A stretch of DNA of 64,000 nt from Calvatia gigantea (lineage: Eukaryota > Basidiomycota > Agaricomycetes > Agaricales > Lycoperdaceae): the NCBI GenBank assembly GCA_025093985.1, contig JACAAK010000019.1, positions 275,720-339,719 on the forward strand, given 5' to 3'. A program made the translations under genes and the position numbers. How positions within the stretch are numbered: position 1 is the stretch's first letter; each line of letters opens with the position of its first letter. Below are positions 22,286 to 34,321 of the stretch, piece by piece. The notes under the pieces are model-generated. The model was not told the DNA's origin and made no database searches. It saw only the letters and a list, made by a program, of their open reading frames with translations.

Positions 22286-25200
22286 GCGCTGCCTCGAGAG
22301 TCAAGAAACTTGTATCTAGGATATCAGAAGAATATTACACAATTCCTCAGAAATGAAAGCGTGAACTAAACCTAAAAGGAAAAATCCAGACCCCAACAAA
22401 AAGGATAACAGTAAACACTATAGTCGACTCGGGATGCACCACCAGCAGCATCAGCAAAAAACTGGTAGACAAAGAAAAAATCCCCACAGAAAAATTAGGA
22501 CAAGAAATCACGGTACTTAACGCGGATGGCACAACAAACCAAGGGGGAAAAGTCACAGAAAAAGCAACTATACAGGTAGAAATTGAAGGACACAAAGAAA
22601 CAATCGAAGCATCGGTCATACAGCTCCAAGACAGAGCAGAAATATTTCTGGGACACGACTGGCTCATCAAACACAATCCGGAAGTAAACTGGCAAACGGG
22701 AGAAATAAAGTTCAATCGATGCCCAAAGGACTGCAAAGTCCCACACCAAAGCATCCAGGTAACAGACAAGATCCAGAGCATGGCCACCACTGAGGACATA
22801 TGGGAAGAAGAAGAAGAACCCGACCCCACCAAACCATCAGATCTACCAGACTACATCTGACCATTCACACATCTATTCAACAAAACTACATTCGACAAAC
22901 TACCCGAACGAACAGAATGGGATCATGAGATAATCCTAACAGAAGACACACCCAAAGAAATCAACGCAGGGACTTACAACATGACGATCAAGGAGCAGGA
23001 CGAACTCAAGGCATTTGTTAAAGAAAACCTCGAGTCAGGACGAATACGACCGTCGAAGTCACCATACGCCGCGCCCACCTTTTTCATCCCAAAAAAGGAT
23101 GGCTCAAAACGACTCATTCAAGACTACCGACGGTTGAATAACATAGTCGTTAAGGATAAAACACCGTTGCCTTGAATCGGAGAAGTCATTGACAAATTAG
23201 GAAAAGCCAAATACTTCAACAAACTAGACATCATTTGGGGCTACAACAATGTCTGCATCAAAGAAGGAGATGAGTGGAAAGCAGCTTTCCTAACCAACAA
23301 AGGACTATTTGAACCCACAGTAATGTTCTTCGGTCTTAGCAATTCGCCAGGAACGTTCTCAAGAATGATGGCAAGCATCTTCCGAGACCTGTTACACAAC
23401 GGGGATATAGTAAACTACATGGACAACTTCACAATTCCAGGCGACACCAAAGAACAACTGCAAGAACGAATGATCCGATTCCTAGAAAGAGCAGCTGAGC
23501 ACAACCTATGCTTCAAACGATCCAAATGCATCTTCGATGCCGAAGAAATCCCAATGCTAGGAGTAACAGTAGGACATGGACGCATTGAAATGGAGGCCGA
23601 AAAAGTAAAATCAGTACGAGAATGGCCCCAACCACACAACAAGAAAGGAATAGAAAGATTCCTCAGTTTCACCAACTACTACCGCTGATTTATAAAAAAC
23701 TTCAGCAAGATAGCAGCCCCATTGAACAAACTGAAAGGATCAGAAGAGTGGGAATGGAGAGAAGAACAACAATCTGCATTTGACGAACTAAAACAACGAA
23801 TCACAGAAGAACCCACCCTAACACTACCCCAGAGAAAAGGTCAATTCCGGGTAGAAGTCGATGCATCAAACTATGCATTAAGGGGAGTACTCTCACAAGA
23901 ACAAAATTCGAAATGGCACCCAATCACATTCATGTCCCGTACACTATCACCAGCGGAACGAAATTATGAAATCTACGACAAAGAGCTACTGGCCATCATG
24001 CACGCACTAAAAGAATGGCGACACTACCTACTAGATGCAGAAGAGAAATTCGAAATCTGGACTGACCACAAGAACCTGAAATACTACAGGGAACCCCAAA
24101 AACTAAATGGCCAACAAGCAAGATGGTACCTACGGTTACAAGACTATGATTTCACATTGTGTCACATACCAGGAAAAACGAATACAAAAGCAGACCTCCT
24201 TTCCAGAATCTACCAAGAACCAGACCAAGAAGAAGGAAAACTAGTCACCATGATCTGAGATGCTTGGTTGACGAACGAAAAGGACGACAAACCATCAGAA
24301 GGAACCATCCTACTCCATGCCGAGCTATTTGTGGAACCCACCTTCAAAGAACGAATCAAGGCGAACAAAAGAAGAGAAACGGCCATCACCAAAAAAATAC
24401 ATGACCAGGATCCCGACATCACTGAACACAAAGGGATAATCTACAAGAATACCAGCATGTATGTACCACCCGAACCGGCACTCAGAGAGGAAATACTACA
24501 ACAATACCACGACGCCCCTGATGCAGGACACCCAGGACAACACTGAATGATCAAATTGGTGACCAGAGATTATTGGTGGCCAGCAGTCCGAATGGACATT
24601 CAAAAGTACATCCGAGGTTGCCAAAGTTGCCAATGAAATAAGCCACGCAGAACACCCCTGAAGACGTCTCTACACCCACTTCCCATTCCCAACGGCCCAT
24701 GGGAAGAAGTGAGCATCGACCTCATTGGACCACTACCCGAATCAGAAGGAAAAGACACCATCTTAGTCATTGTTGATCGATTCTCAAAAATGATATGACT
24801 CATAGTGACAAGGATGGATGTTTCCTCAAAAGAAATAGCACAACACTACCAGGACGAAATATGGAAGCTACACGGAGTACCAAGGAAAGTCCTTAGTGAC
24901 CGAGGACCACAGTTCGCATCCGAGTTCACCGGCGAACTATTCAAAGGACTAGGAATAGAACGAAACCTGTCGACAGCCTACCACCCACAAACCGACGGAC
25001 AAACGGAGAGGATCAACAGAGAAATTGAAACATACTTGAGGATATATTGCAACTACGACCAAAATGACTGGACAAAATGGCTACCTATGGCCGAATTCCA
25101 ATATAACGACAAAAAACACAGCGGCACACAGATGACACCATTCTACCTAAACTACAGCAGATACCCCTGGAAAGGAAAGGAAAATGGAAGAACGAACAAC

Positions 25201-25821
25201 CCTAGCAGTGCAAAGTTCCTAAAACAACTTCAAAATGCAAGAAACAATGCCGCGGCCACACTACGATCATATCAAGAGAAGATGAAACAGGCACACGATA
25301 ACAGCAAAATGAACATAAGGACATACCAGATCAATGATGAAGTATGGTTAGAAAACACCAACATCCATACCAATCAGCCATCAAAGAAGCTAGGCCAGAA
25401 AAGGTATGGACCTTTCTGAATTAAAGAAAAAATAGGAGAAGCGGCATATCGGCTAGCAATACCAGAAGGATGGGCCATCCATGATGTATTCAACGAACAA
25501 CTGTTAACCCCGACACAAAAAGCATTATTCCACATCCAGAAAGAAGCACCAGCGCCCGAACCAATGATCATCAACAACAAAGAAGAATACGAAGTAGGAG
25601 AAGTCCGAGGGAAATGACGAAAAGGAAGGGGATATCAATTCCTTATACACTGGAAGGGGTATAGCAACGAGGAAGATACGTAGACACCGGAGTCAAATTT
25701 GCAAAACACCCAGGATGCAATAGCGGAATACCACAAAAGGCATCCGGAGGATACCCATAAAAAGAGGGGCAAGAAATCCAAAAAATCACCAACCAAGTCA
25801 ACCTCCAGACAGAAACACTAG
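22267..25821 (+). pseudogene. pol: pol of element D (protease, RT, RNase H, integrase, chromodomain)
   Basis: Opens in the -1 frame after GAT-TTT-T (22262-22268). Protease IVDSGCTTSSISKKL near 22420; RT FFIPKKDGSKRLIQDYRRL near 23080 and IVNYMDNFTIPG near 23410 (second catalytic Asp of YMDD changed to Asn); RNase H VEVDASNYALRGVLSQ near 23850; integrase finger near 24530-24640; core [20 protein letters not shown] near 24718 and YHPQTDGQTERINREIETY near 24985; chromodomain YQFLIHWKGYSNEEDT near 25640. TGA stops at 22858, 23173, 23686, 24256, 24543, 24634, 24796, 25416 and near 25615, plus a TAG near 25680. Most align with arginine codons in other copies. Ends TAG 25819-25821. Confidence 0.9.
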
Positions 25822-25827
25822 CCAAAC

Positions 25828-26814
25828 ATGTCCTCCCAAGCCAACTGTATCTCCATCAACTCCCTTGTCCACCCCAACCCGACCACGATCTCCTCAGTCC
25901 CATTCCCTAAACCAGGCGACAGCCAAGCACCCATACCCCAAGGTACCCACTATAACCTCGCAACCACCCCATCCCCTGCACAAGGACTCCTCGAGGCCCT
26001 CCTCAAAGACATCAACAAAGCCACAAACGACGAAGTAGAAACAATCACAGCCCAAAACAAACGACTCGCAGTAAACTGCCACATCACCCTCACCACCGCT
26101 TGTATCACCTTCGCAGATATGTACGCTGGATTCGCCAACACATCATCCTCCACAAGCCAGCACATCCCCGCCATCTTCCGCGCATTAGAATTATCCACCC
26201 TTACACCCAGTGAACAAAACCAGGTTCACAGTCTTCAAAGCCGTGTTGACCTCACTCTAGAGGTATTCAAACACCTCGATATCGCCGATATCTTCTTAGA
26301 ACTCGCAGACGTCGCCATGAACTTACTAGGACGTGACAAAACCACAGAAGACCCAGACATTGATCAACTCATTACGCGCATCGGAATCACTCTCGCCGAC
26401 CTACACACCACCATCCGCCCCCCACCAGCTAAACGAGCCGACATGCCCATGGACAAAGAAACCACTGTCTCAATGAAGGAGGAAGTCAATGCACTCCGAC
26501 GATTCATAAAAACCATCACCCCACCACAGATTGTATTGGTTTTTCTCCCACCAACAAGATTCCGCACTGTATTGCCAGGGCAAGAAAAGGACCAACACTA
26601 TTGGAGAACGATAGTCAAGAATTACTGGGACAACTCAACTGTCACCGAGTTCCCCTTCAATGGAGTCCCAGTCCCTATCTGTCAAGATGGCCGCAGCCAC
26701 TTGCCCGTCTTCTTCGCACGCTCCAATGAAGGGAAGTACCTCATCGGAGCCACCAAGAAAGCCCTCACTGCAGCCATAGTCAATGGAGAGTTTGACAAAC
26801 TTCCTGAGGCATGA
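25828..26814 (+). CDS. ORF3 of element D, intact 328-residue protein of unknown function
   Basis: Intact ORF, six nt (CCAAAC) after the pol stop, ending TGA just before the purine tract and 3' LTR. Residues 1-50 are Pro/Ser-rich; about 50-210 is a helix-prone region (LLEALLKDINKATND, CITFADMYAGFANT, DIADIFLELADVAMNLLGRD); after a linker (MPMDKETTVSMKEEVNAL) comes a conserved C-terminal domain of about 115 residues (FRTVLPGQEKDQHYWRTIVK; GVPVPICQDGRSHLPVFFA; IGATKKALTAAIVNGEFDKL). Homologues occur in the same place in B and C, and as fragments at 34731 and 51550. It has env position but no signal peptide, transmembrane segment or known domain. It carries no stop although D's pol has about ten. 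Confidence 0.88.
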   Translation: MSSQANCISINSLVHPNPTTISSVPFPKPGDSQAPIPQGTHYNLATTPSPAQGLLEALLKDINKATNDEVETITAQNKRLAVNCHITLTTACITFADMYAGFANTSSSTSQHIPAIFRALELSTLTPSEQNQVHSLQSRVDLTLEVFKHLDIADIFLELADVAMNLLGRDKTTEDPDIDQLITRIGITLADLHTTIRPPPAKRADMPMDKETTVSMKEEVNALRRFIKTITPPQIVLVFLPPTRFRTVLPGQEKDQHYWRTIVKNYWDNSTVTEFPFNGVPVPICQDGRSHLPVFFARSNEGKYLIGATKKALTAAIVNGEFDKLPEA

Positions 26815-26832
26815 AGTCTAATCGGAGGGTAT

Positions 26833-27139
26833 TGTTATGAGTTTCCACCGATCATAATGAGTTCCGTGCTATTCTGCATTCCCAACTACCCACATACCTG
26901 TTTTAGTTATTCTAGTCCAGCATTCTCCAAGATATGACTCGTACCAACTACTACGCCTTAACCGGACGTTTCATGTAGTAACTCCATCCATTCAACCGGA
27001 TGACCTTAGACATATTTAAGTGTACATACACCCTGCTGTATTCAGTACACTTAACCATCTTCTGTTCCCTCTCCCTTACTTGCCCTCAAGCCTTAGCCAG
27101 AGCTGCAACCTGAGGTCTAAACCGACTAAGGTCGTAACA
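26833..27139 (+). repeat. 3' LTR of element D (307 bp)
   Basis: TGTTATGAGT to GTCGTAACA; the purine tract (GGAGGG, 26824-26829) ends just before it and CTAAT follows. Nearly identical to 20755-21061 apart from a few transitions. Confidence 0.93.
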
Positions 27140-29070
27140 CTAATTGATGGAAAACAATGTCAGTTCAAAGCTTACATCTCAAGAATAGGATCAAAAGATC
27201 TAATTCTTGGATACCCATGGCTATAACAAACAAATCTAGACATAAACTGGACCACTCGAGAGTTCAGTTGGCAAAACAATGACCATATTATACCCCTTAT
27301 CACTAAATCCATAAATGGACCTACTACCATCAACAAAATTGCCTTAGACATTCACAGAATGAACAATGCTGAATGATACACCTACCTAGATAAAGACTTT
27401 GACCTACTGGCAGTAAAAGTCTTTGAAGCAATCATTCACTCCAATAAACCAGAACTCTCAATTGATAAACTAAAACTTTACTTGGAGAACATTGATTTTG
27501 ACAAATTTCATTTGGAACACAAACTCTATGGAATCATCCAAACCCTACATAAACTTGAAATCAATATGAAGATTACCCAAGCTACAAGTCTAGCACAGAA
27601 ATCTACTCCAAAAACCCAAGCCAAATTACTTAGGAAATACAAGAAATTTACATCACTATTCGACAGCAAGAAATCCAAATGATTTCCACCAAGCTAACCT
27701 TATGATCACAAAATTGAACTCCTGGACATGTTCAAACTGGAATTAGGAAAAACATATCCCCTATCTCCCCTAGAAACCAAAGAACTCAAAAAGTTCATAT
27801 ATGAAAACCTCCAAAAAGAATACATCCAAGAATCTGAATCCCTGATGGCCTCTTCATTCTTCTTTGTAGGAAAGAAGAATGGAAAACTGCAACCTTGCTA
27901 GGACTACTAGTACCTGAAAAAATACATGAAGAAGAATGCTTACCCCATTCCTATAATTACAACTATCATGGATAAACTCCAAGGAGTGAAACTCTTCACC
28001 AAAATGGACATCCAACTCAGATATAATAATATCAGAATTCAAGAAGGTAATCAATGGAAAGCTGCTTTCAAAACTCTTATCAGACTTTATGAACTAAATG
28101 TCATGTTTTTTGGAATGTGCAACTCCCCTACCACCTTTCAGAAAATGATGGACACAATATTCACCAAAATGCTTGACAAAGGAGGAATTATAATTTACAT
28201 GGACAATATTCTCATCTATGCTAAAACTCAGGAAGAAATGGATTACCTTACTATGGAAGCACTCCAGATACTGAAAGATAACAATCTATATCTGAAATTA
28301 AAGAAATGCAAATTCAACAAGATCCATCTTGAATATCTTGGCATGATAATCTCCCCTGACAAGATCAAAATGGACAACACCAAACTCCATGGAATAAAAG
28401 AATGGCCCTTACCCTGCACTATCCACAATGTCAGAAAATTTATGGGATTCTGCAACTTCTACTGAAAATTCATACATTACTATGCTGACATTTCTTGACC
28501 ACTTAACACCTTACTATCCAAAACAAAGAAATTTGAATGGGAAATCAAGGTAAATGAAGTGTTCAAACAACTAAAGGCAGAATCTATGAAGAAACCTGTG
28601 TTACTTATGCTAGACCAAACAAAACTGTTCTTCATTGAAACTGATGCCTCAAAATATGCCTTAGGAGCCATCCTATCCCAACAGGACATGAATGGAAACT
28701 ACCACCCTGTGGCATTTCTATCTAAAGCATTCAATCCCACCCAGCACAATTATGAAATACATAACCGAGAACTCCTTGCCATAATCACTACATTGGAGGA
28801 ATGGCAACACTACCTAGAAGGAGCCCAATATCATGTAACCATATGAACTAATCACAAGAACCTTACCTTTTGGAGAAAACCCCAAAATATCTCTAGAAGA
28901 CAAGCCCAATGGCTTAGATTCCTCACACACTTTGACTTCATAATTGAACATGTTCCTGGAATGAAAATACCAGCTGCAGACACACTCTCACAGAGATTAC
29001 ACCCCCAACAATGACAATGACAATGAAAATGTTGTTGTTCTTCCAGAGAAAGTATTCCTCAATGCAATAA
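27140..29070 (+). pseudogene. pol: Gypsy I-2, piece 3: pol (protease end, RT, RNase H)
   Basis: Resumes exactly where piece 2 stopped: LIDGKQCQFKAYISRIGSKD. RT blocks MASSFFFVGKKNGKL near 27848, TKMDIQLRYNNIRI near 28000 and IIIYMDNILIYA near 28190 (second Asp of YMDD changed to Asn). RNase H FIETDASKYALGAILSQ near 28632 and NYEIHNRELLAI near 28750. TGA near 28845 sits in the same codon as in I-1. Around 29071, shortly before the integrase, the sequence switches to the middle of copia gag without a copia LTR, so this is a deletion or recombination junction. Confidence 0.88.
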
Positions 29071-29078
29071 TTGACGCC

Positions 29079-32000
29079 ATGGATAGTGGCATCGCCCCGG
29101 AGATCGAAACCATGATCCTCCTCCACTCCCTCCACCCGTCTTTGAGCCACGTAGCTCAGACGCTTCTCACCTCGAACACGTCGCTTCATGAGCTGACGTG
29201 GGATAAGGCCCGAAGCGGCATCATTGCCGCTTACGCCTCCAACCAGACCGCCCACGCGCAACGTGCGCGCTTCACTCCACGACAGGGAGGTGGGCAGCAG
29301 CAGCAGCAGCGCCAGCAGCAGCAAGGAGGACAGCAGCGACCGCAAGGTCAGCAGCAACCTTCAGGGTCTAAAAAGCCCCAGCAGCAGCAGCAGCAGCAGC
29401 AGCAGCAAAAGCCATCTGGAGGAGAAGGCGACGGCGAGAAGAAACGCCGATGGCGCCCCCGAGGAAAAGGAAAGGGGAAGGGAAAGGAGGGAGGTGCGCA
29501 AGGCAACGCCGCCACCTCTTCCGGCTACATTCAGGACGTGGATTTCGTGTCGCAGGCACAAACTGTGCCACCACCATCCACTTGTTCCCTCGTAGAAGCA
29601 ACGCGTCGAGCCAAAGAACCTCCAGTTGCTTCTAGCTCCGCTGCCACTGGCAGCAATGCCACTCCACTCGCGTCGCGCATCACTGCGCCCGAGCCCGAAT
29701 CTCGTCGCAAACCTTCGGTGAAAGCCAAGGTTACCGCTTTGAAGAATTGGGACAAACGTCTCGATTCGATTTCATCGTCGGGCGAAAGTTCGGAGGAGAT
29801 GTGGAAGCGCTTTGACGAAATGGATGTCGATAATAATCCATCCACCGTCACGAGGGAGGAAGACGCGATCGCGTGGCCGGCTCCTGTGTATAACAAGCCG
29901 GCGAATATCAAGAAACCCAAGCCGCTCAAGAAGAAGCAGGCACCAAAGGAAATCGAGTCAGTCCTCGAGTCGGTCTTAGACGACAACGACTCGGACACCG
30001 ACTACGGTTCCGACGGAGGGTGCGGGTCAGTACCTTCCACTGACTATTATTCTTGTTCTGATGCAGAAGAGGATGTGCAGCCCCATCAATGGATGGGATG
30101 GAACGATACAGACGCAGGGACTGTCCGCCTCGGAGCGGGACGCCCTGGAGATTCCGAGGTTGAGTTGGGACGACCAGGTGGCCGCCGAAGAGAGCGGGGC
30201 ACCTATGCAGATGTAACACGTCGTCCGCCTCCTGTAGGGACTCGTCGTAGACACCGCTGTACAGACTTTTTGAACTGCAATGTATGCTGGAAGCGCGCCC
30301 AAGGCGCTTCCCCTTCTGCTTATTCCGCTGGTATAACTAAGCTGGAAAGTAAGATGAACGCTACATATACCGTGAATAATCACGAATATTCAGACAAGTT
30401 AAGGTCAGAACTCCACGAAGAGCACGAGGATCTTAATCAGATCATTACATATCACATCTGTGATTTGTCTCAGTGCCAAAAGTGTCGAGAAGAAGGGAAT
30501 AAACATTCTGTGAATAACGCAGATTGGCTCCTCGATTCTGGAGCATCGTACCATGTCACCGGTTATCTCTCTGATTTCGCAGAGGTTAAGATGGGCCATT
30601 ACGGGCTTATACAAGCCGCTGGCAACCGGATTTATGAAATGACTGGACGAGGGTCTGTAATTTTCCAGCATGACGTGACAGACAAGGGAAAGTCCAGGAG
30701 CGCTACTTCGTGTATTGCGCCGGTCTTTTACATCAAAGAAATCACAGAACGGTTAATGTCCTCAGGCCAGATTCTTCGGAACGGCTATGTTTTAGAGGCA
30801 ACCGTTAAAGGGACCACCATCCGTGATAAATCAGGAAGAGCAGTATTGACCGCCTGGCCTCATCGTTTGTTCAAAAACAACGTACATACGGTGCACACGT
30901 ATGTCTTGCAAAATAGCAAGGAGAACCCAGTAGCGTTGACATTACGCCAACTTGATTATATCGATTGGCATCGTCGAATGGGACATCCCTCGGATCGCGC
31001 GCTCTCCGAGCTTCCAAAGCACGTTGAGGGCATCGCGTCGATTCCCGCGCCATCTACTCGGAAAGGCATTTGCGACGGCTGTGCCAAGGGGAAAATGCAT
31101 AACAACCCCTTCCCGATTAACTCCAAGCGAGCCACCGCAGTCTTTGAGCTATGTCACTCAGACTTGCTGGAACTGCCCGTCATAAGCTACCATAAATATA
31201 AATGGGCCATGACGTTCCTTGATGACTTTTCTTCTCACGCACATGTAGTCCTCCTTCGAAAGAAGTCTGAGGCTTCTGAGAAGCTTATTCAGCTGATCAG
31301 CGTGTTAGAGAACCTCTCCGGAATGCGAGTCAAACGACTTCGCACCGATAATGGAGGTGAATATGTCAATGAAAGGTTACTGGCAGGACTCGCGGCGCGT
31401 GGAATTACCCACGAGACCACTGCTCCCTATGCGCATCAGCAAAATGGGAGAGCAGAGCGACTGAACCGCACCCTACACGAGAAAGCCCAAGCTATAAGGC
31501 TACAGGCATGTCTACCTGACTCGTGGTGGGAATTTGCGTTGAATACAGCTGTGCATTTATATAATCGCACGCCAGTCCAGCGTCTGCAGTGGAAGACACC
31601 TTTTGAGTGTTATTCAAGGGAAAAGCCAAATCTGTCCCATATCCGTGTGTTTGGATGCGGCGCGTATGTTTATCTACCCGAGGAGATCCGCCCAAACAAA
31701 TTGTCCGCAAAATCCGAGATGATGATCTTTCTTGGATACAAAGGCAGTAAAAACTACGTCTTTATGCGGCACACGGCAGGCAACGTGATCTTTATATCAC
31801 CAAACGCCTTGTTCGACGAGGGATATTTCCCTAAATGCCCCGATTCAGTGCCGGATAGCAGTAACCGGCCTAATCACGGAGGAGAGAGAAATCTGCCTAG
31901 ACCAGGATTAGAGAATGAACCACCTATTCCGCCATCTTCGGATGATGCTGGAATTGTTCCACCTCCACCTGATCATCCAGTTTCGTTACCCCCAGGTGCT

Positions 32001-34296
32001 CCACCATTTAAACCGAAATATTCTCCGCCTTCACCTCCATTGCCCCGGCGAGAGTCTACTCCGCCGAACAGCATTGATTCACGACGGCCATCACCTGGCA
32101 ATACGCCACCTTGGGTTCCCCCACCTGAGTCGCCACCTTCGCGTGGAACGACCATTGAGGAGGAGCCTGATATACGTGATAATTGGCATGTGGACAGAGA
32201 TGTATGGGACACCGAGAATGAGGAGTTCCCAATCCCTGTTCCCAAACGTCGGGCTGTTGGTTCTGATCAGGTAGAGCCGCGTCGTTCTGAACGACAAGGT
32301 AGGCCTCCTGTCAGACCAGGCAATACATATGGAGAGAATAGGCGTCCTATTTCAATTGAAAGAGAAATAGATCGGACTCACCGACAAGAGCAGCAGAGGC
32401 AAAGGCAGCGCGTACGCGCCAATGCCCCTTCGGACGAAGTCATTCGAGAGCGAAGAGCGAGGACTAACCATCCTGAATATGTGAGGCAAAGAGTTCGTGC
32501 TGAGCGGTACCCGCCACAACCCTTTGATATGCCTCCATTTCAGCTCCCTCCACGTCCAGAACTGCCGCCCATGCCTGAAAACAATGATCCAACATCTCAC
32601 GATGTAAATGATATGGACATTGAGAGGCTTGTCGCTGAGGGAGGAGTAAAATTGATCGATTTCTTGATACAGACGGTACACAACACCGCACACGGAGAGC
32701 CTGAAACTTTCCGTGACATGCTTAAGCTTCCTGAGCCTATCAAGGCAAAATGGATGGCTGCGTGTATCGAGGAACTCGAAGCGTTGAAGAAACGCGGGGT
32801 TTACGAATTGGTAGATCTTCCGAAAGGAAGGAGGACGGTTAAAAACCGTTGGGTATTTCTCGAGAAGTCTGACGGCCGCCTGCGAGCTCGCTTAGTTGCG
32901 AAGGGGTTCTCGCAGATCGAAGGCATCGACTACAACGAGCTTTTCTCACCAGTTGTCCGCTACGAGTCCACGTGTGTAAGCTTCGCACTCGCTGCAATCC
33001 ATGATTGGGATATGCACAGCGTTGACGTAAAAACTGCCTATTTATACGGCAAACTGGATGAGGAAATATACATGGAACAGCCCGAAGGGTTTCGACTTCC
33101 CGGGCAGGAAGGAAAAGTATGGAGACTTAGACGAGCGATATACGGCCTTAAACAAGCCGGTCGCCAGTGGTGGAAGGAATTGCATCAATCTATGATTGAG
33201 CTGGGATTTACCCGCTGCAAATCCGACTACGCTGTATACTTTCACAGACATCCAAAGACGAAAGAGCTAGTAGTAGCCATTGTCTACGTTGATGACGTGA
33301 ATTTCTTGGGAAAAAAGGACTCCCCCCTCCTCAAAGAGTTGAAGGGAAAGTTCACGAAAAAGTGGGAATGCAGAGACCACGGTCCCTGTGAAGAATTTCT
33401 TGGGATGAAAATCTCGAGGAATCGCTCCAAGCGTCAAATCTTCATCCAACAGGTAAAATACCTGGATAAGATCTTGCAGCGCTTCCAGGTTCCACAGTCT
33501 GCCGCGGCTAAAACACCATTACCAGCTGGCTTCCAATTCATAACGAATAAGGAAACTGCATCGCACCCCTTCCGTCAGAAGTACCAACAATTGGTTGGAT
33601 CACTGATGTACTTGATGATCGGTACTAGGCCCGACATAGCCTTTGCCGTTGTTAAGCTGGCACAACATGCCGCTAACCCCGCTCCTGAGCACTATCGCGC
33701 TGGAATTCATGTACTAAAGTACTTGTCTATGACAAGGAATTATGCATTGAAATATGAAGGCGATACTGGGAAATCCGCGGTGACGCTGGAATGTCTCAGT
33801 GACTCGGACTGGGCTCAAGATACAGAAACCCGCCCGATCTGTTTCGGGAAACGTTTGTATGATCGCGTCCGGTGCTGTAACCTGGACTTCGCGGCGACAA
33901 AAGACGGTTTCATTATCATCCACTGAGGCGGAATATAAAGAACTGTCTGACGCTTCACGACAAGTGAAATGGCTGTCACAGCTTCTGGAGGAGCTCAAGA
34001 TTGAGCACCCAACTCCTATTCTCTACGGTGACAATGATGGGTCCAAATTCTGGACTGAAAATCCCATTGTTGAAAAACGATCGAAGCACGTGGATATTCA
34101 TTACCACTATGTGCGAGAATTAGTCGAGAAGGGTATAATTGTTATTGGTGATGTGTCTTCACAAGACAATCCCGCCGATATCTTTACAAAGAATCTTGGC
34201 GTAACCAAAATCAATCTCTTCCGCCCTGAGCTTGGACTGATTTTCAGTTCCGATATCGAAGCATGGGATAAAGCCGCTCGATCAATGAAACATTAA
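29079..34296 (+). pseudogene. copia-1 gag-pol polyprotein, one late frameshift
   Basis: Open for about 1615 codons, then shifted by one extra C in a run at 33832-33836 (copia-2 has one fewer), just inside RNase H, which continues to 34296. Gag lacks a CCHC knuckle and instead has a Gln-rich tract (about residues 70-110) followed by a basic Arg/Lys/Gly stretch. Protease DWLLDSGASYHVTG is near residue 486; integrase finger HRRMGHPSD ... CDGCAKGK near 630-670; catalytic triad HSDLLE (about 693), RTDNGGEY (about 755), NGRAERLNR (about 790); a long Pro-rich linker; RT SVDVKTAYLYGKLDEEIYM and IVYVDDVNFLG near 1403; RNase H STEAEYKEL ... NPADIFTKNLG. Confidence 0.93.
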
Positions 34297-34308
34297 TCTC
34301 CCTCCTTC

Positions 34309-34321
34309 AAGTGAGGAGGAG
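34309..34321 (+). promoter_or_regulatory. Polypurine tract of copia-1
   Basis: AAGTGAGGAGGAG directly abuts the 3' LTR. The identical tract precedes the copia-2 3' LTR at 61228-61240. It would prime plus-strand DNA synthesis. Confidence 0.8.

Larger units (their letters stand above)
20755..27139 (+). mobile_element. Ty3/gypsy element D (family II chromovirus), best preserved copy
   Basis: 6385-bp element with 307-bp LTRs (20755-21061, 26833-27139) and a perfect CTAAT duplication (20750-20754, 27140-27144) splitting the protease region of I-2 between ELNT and LIDGK. Gag has one stop, pol about ten, ORF3 none. Structure: LTR, self-primer site, gag, -1 pol, six-nt gap, ORF3, purine tract GGAGGG, LTR. 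Confidence 0.96.

Noticed and set aside
26000..26800. ORF3 of gypsy D as an envelope gene
   Set aside because: Position fits, but there is no signal peptide, furin-like site or transmembrane helix; mostly hydrophilic.
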